Assembly: GCA_018066005.1 (NCBI GenBank)
Contig: JAGHSG010000067.1
Coordinates: forward strand, 1 to 8,350
Reading direction: 5' to 3'
Source of the DNA: Bacteroidales bacterium
GTDB lineage: Bacteria; Bacteroidota; Bacteroidia; Bacteroidales; Paludibacteraceae
Length of the DNA stretch: 8,350 nt
This document shows, piece by piece, positions 5,676 to 8,350 of the stretch. The notes under the pieces are model-generated. The model ran no database searches. It was given only the letters and a program-made list of their open reading frames with translations, and was not told where the DNA came from. Made by a program: the position numbers and the translations under genes. Positions within the stretch are counted from its first letter, which is position 1; every line of letters begins with the position of its first letter.

Positions 5676-8350
5676 ATGGAATATAATTTCAAAGAGATTG
5701 AGCAAAAGGCGCAAGCGGCTTGGGAGAAAGCCAACGCATACAAAGTGAATAACAAGAGCGATAAAAAGCCCTTCTATGTATTGGATATGTTCCCCTACCC
5801 CTCGGGAGCAGGACTGCATGTCGGACACCCGTTAGGCTACATCGCCAGTGATATATATGCCCGCTACAAACGCCTGCAAGGCTTTAACGTGCTACACCCG
5901 ATGGGATTTGACTCATACGGACTGCCCGCCGAACAATACGCCATTCAGACGGGACAACATCCCGAAGTAACGACGATGAAGAACATCGCACGTTACATCG
6001 AGCAACTCAAAAAAATAGGATTCTGCTATGACTGGGACCGCGAAGTGAAGACCTGCGACCCCGATTTCTATAAATGGACACAATGGGCATTCATTCAGAT
6101 GTTCAACTCCTACTTTGACCCCGTTCAACAGAAAGCACGTCCTATCAGCGAACTCATACAAAAATGGGAAGAGAACGACCCTACGTGGAAAACACTCTCC
6201 GAGAAAGAGCAACAGGAGCGACTGATGAACTATCGTATCGCATATTTGAGTGATACCAAGGTTAACTGGTGTCCGCAACTCGGCACCGTCTTGGCTAACG
6301 ACGAAGTGTCCGAAGGACTGTCCGTCCGTGGCGGTTACCCCGTGGAGCAACGCGTCATGCGCCAGTGGAGCCTGCGCGTCAGCGCCTACGCCGGACGGCT
6401 GCTTGAAGGACTGGACCGTATAGACTGGACCGACTCGCTCAAAGAGACCCAACGTAACTGGATAGGACGCAGCGAAGGGGCCGAGATGCAGTTCAAGATA
6501 AAAGGTCAAGACGAGCCCTTCACCATCTTTACGACCCGTGCTGACACGGTCTTTGGAGTTACTTTTATGGTGCTGGCACCTGAATCGGAATATGTGGCAC
6601 GCGTCGTTACGGCCGACCACCAAGCCGAAGTTGATGCCTACCTCGACCGATGCAAACATCGTACAGAACGGGAACGTATAGCCGACCGCCGAGTAACAGG
6701 TGTGTTCACCGGCTCGTATGCCATCAACCCGCTTACCAACGCCGAGATACCTATCTATATATCTGACTATGTCCTGGCCGGTTACGGCACAGGTGCTATC
6801 ATGGCCGTACCGGCTCACGATAGCCGCGACTACGCTTTTGCCAAACATTTCAACCTGCCTATTATACCTCTTATAGAAGGAGCAGACGTCAGCGAACAGA
6901 GTTGGGACGCCAAAGAAGGCGTGATGATGAACTCGGGTTTCCTGAACGGACTGCAAGTTAAAGATGCCATCGCCAAGATGAAGGAATATATCACCAACAC
7001 GGGTATAGGTCGCGTCAAGGTCAATTACCGCCTCCGCGATGCCATTTTCTCCCGTCAGCGTTACTGGGGTGAACCCTTCCCCATCTACTACAAAGATGGC
7101 ATGCCTTATACGGTAGAAGAGAAAGACCTACCTATTACATTACCCGAAGTAAGCGATTTCAAACCCACCGAAGACGGTCGTCCCCCGTTAGGGAATGCTA
7201 CCAATTGGACATACAAAGGTTATCCGCTGGAACTCAACACCATGCCGGGCTTTGCAGGCTCATCGGCATACTACCTCCGCTATATGGATAATCATAACGA
7301 CCAAGCCCTTGTGGATAAAGACGTGAATGCCTATTGGCGTCAGGTAAACCTCTACATCGGCGGTACCGAACACGCCACCGGACACCTTATCTACAGCCGT
7401 TTCTGGAATAAGTTCCTCTACGATTTGGGCTATGTATGCGAAGACGAGCCCTTCCGCAAACTTATTAACCAAGGTATGATTCAGGGACGTTCTAACTTCG
7501 TTTATCGTTATATAGGCGAAGGGGCTACGGGTAATCTGTATATCAGTTACAACCTTATTGAGAATCCCGAATACAAAGGTAAAGTGCAACCTATCCACGT
7601 TAATGTCAACATCGTTCATAACGACATCTTGGACATCGCCGCTTTCCGCAATTGGATGCCCGAGTATAAAGACGCACAGTTCGTCTATTCGGACGGCACT
7701 ACGGACAACGACAATCCTTATATAGGCACACCTGCCGAGAAGCAGTATATATGCGGCTGGGCGGTCGAGAAAATGTCCAAGTCCATGTTTAACGTCGTTA
7801 ACCCCGATGACGTAGTGGAGCAATACGGCGCTGACACATTGCGTCTGTATGAGATGTTCCTTGGTCCTTTGGAAATGTCCAAACCGTGGGATACCAACGG
7901 CATAGACGGTGTACACCGCTTCCTGCGCAAGTTATGGAATATGTACGAGACGGTCAGCGATGACGAGCCCACACGCGAAGAGTATAAAGCCCTGCACAAA
8001 CTGATTAAGAAAATCACATGGGATATAGATAATTTCTCCTTCAACACCTCTATTCCTGCCTTCATGATTGCGCAGAACGAGTTGTCGGCTTTGCATTGCA
8101 ATAAGAAAGCCATATTAAGTCAGGTAGCCGTTCTGATGGCACCCTACGCTCCGCATATCGCCGAAGCCATGTGGAATCGTTGCGGTGAGACAAGCTTTGT
8201 TATTGACGCGCAATGGCCCGCTTGCGATGAGAGTTATCTGACCGAAGACAGTGTCAAATACCCCGTGCAGTTCAACGGTAAAGTACGTTTCACCATGGAG
8301 CAACCCAAGACCGCTACCAAAGAAGATATTGAGCAAGCTGTATTGGCTAA
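5676..8350 (+). CDS. leuS: Leucyl-tRNA synthetase (3' partial)
   Basis: Class I aminoacyl-tRNA synthetase that charges tRNA-Leu in the cytoplasm and edits misactivated amino acids. 891 complete codons are present, of about 940 expected from Bacteroides homologues; the final TAA-like bases are out of frame (GCT then AA), so the gene continues past the window. Visible are the HIGH-type motif HVGH (residues 48-51) in FPYPSGAGLHVGHP, and the CP1 editing domain with the Thr-rich TIFTTRADTVFG. Its GYGTGAIMAVPAHDSRD segment places the editing aspartate at D385. KMSKS is at 699-703, followed by the helical anticodon-binding domain. The Bacteroidota-style insert NQGMIQGRSNFVYR, with HVNVNIVHNDILD, precedes KMSKS. 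All key motifs are intact. The ATG at 5676 gives the usual MEYNFKEIEQKAQ leader. It lies 88 bases after the four-helix gene, directly behind a heptamer array. Confidence 0.97.
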   Translation, partial: MEYNFKEIEQKAQAAWEKANAYKVNNKSDKKPFYVLDMFPYPSGAGLHVGHPLGYIASDIYARYKRLQGFNVLHPMGFDSYGLPAEQYAIQTGQHPEVTTMKNIARYIEQLKKIGFCYDWDREVKTCDPDFYKWTQWAFIQMFNSYFDPVQQKARPISELIQKWEENDPTWKTLSEKEQQERLMNYRIAYLSDTKVNWCPQLGTVLANDEVSEGLSVRGGYPVEQRVMRQWSLRVSAYAGRLLEGLDRIDWTDSLKETQRNWIGRSEGAEMQFKIKGQDEPFTIFTTRADTVFGVTFMVLAPESEYVARVVTADHQAEVDAYLDRCKHRTERERIADRRVTGVFTGSYAINPLTNAEIPIYISDYVLAGYGTGAIMAVPAHDSRDYAFAKHFNLPIIPLIEGADVSEQSWDAKEGVMMNSGFLNGLQVKDAIAKMKEYITNTGIGRVKVNYRLRDAIFSRQRYWGEPFPIYYKDGMPYTVEEKDLPITLPEVSDFKPTEDGRPPLGNATNWTYKGYPLELNTMPGFAGSSAYYLRYMDNHNDQALVDKDVNAYWRQVNLYIGGTEHATGHLIYSRFWNKFLYDLGYVCEDEPFRKLINQGMIQGRSNFVYRYIGEGATGNLYISYNLIENPEYKGKVQPIHVNVNIVHNDILDIAAFRNWMPEYKDAQFVYSDGTTDNDNPYIGTPAEKQYICGWAVEKMSKSMFNVVNPDDVVEQYGADTLRLYEMFLGPLEMSKPWDTNGIDGVHRFLRKLWNMYETVSDDEPTREEYKALHKLIKKITWDIDNFSFNTSIPAFMIAQNELSALHCNKKAILSQVAVLMAPYAPHIAEAMWNRCGETSFVIDAQWPACDESYLTEDSVKYPVQFNGKVRFTMEQPKTATKEDIEQAVLA

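Noticed and set aside
5913..6956. Long - strand open frame opposite leuS (347 residues)
   Set aside because: It lies wholly within leuS, whose catalytic and editing motifs are intact; the antisense frame shows no recognisable domain or start context. The same applies to the - strand frames at 7260-7916, 7718-8113 and 8115-8336.

Overview
The window reads as chromosomal sequence from a Bacteroidota bacterium, most likely order Bacteroidales. The seryl-tRNA synthetase, transketolase and leucyl-tRNA synthetase all have the wording I know from Bacteroides-type proteins. Three uncharacterised genes between them belong to families I know only from this phylum. Start sites are preceded by A/T-rich sequence instead of clear Shine-Dalgarno motifs, which also fits. 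Sampled coding sequence is about 50% GC.

All seven genes lie on the + strand. From the left: serS (its start codon lacks only its first base, outside the window); a single-pass membrane protein of unknown function; a small lipoprotein overlapping it by 23 bases (DUF6452-like); an exported, probable outer-membrane beta protein (DUF6048-like); tkt (transketolase); a small four-helix-bundle (S23/IVP-family) gene; and leuS, which runs off the right edge. From serS to tkt the gaps are 25, -23, 7 and 8 bases, so these five genes are probably one transcription unit. It combines tRNA charging, the non-oxidative pentose phosphate pathway and an envelope trio. The four-helix gene and leuS follow after gaps of 60 and 88 bases. 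No stretch over 300 bases lacks a gene.

The unusual content is a layer of short repeats laid over ordinary housekeeping genes. Arrays of a degenerate 7-base unit (TAGAGAG / TAGGTAG type) sit exactly at the ends of serS and tkt, and a reverse-oriented copy lies just before leuS. A different 7-base array (GCACAAT) lies inside tkt, in frame. A palindrome centred on TTCGAA lies inside serS, in frame, and encodes SPFEGG on both strands. The border arrays carry stop codons in all three forward frames, whereas the array inside tkt has none in any frame.

The strongest candidate for something undescribed is the 510-base segment 5161-5670. There an AT-rich (about 33% GC) four-helix-bundle gene is bracketed by inverted heptamer arrays between two roughly 50% GC housekeeping genes, like a small inserted cassette. 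That it is mobile is inference only.
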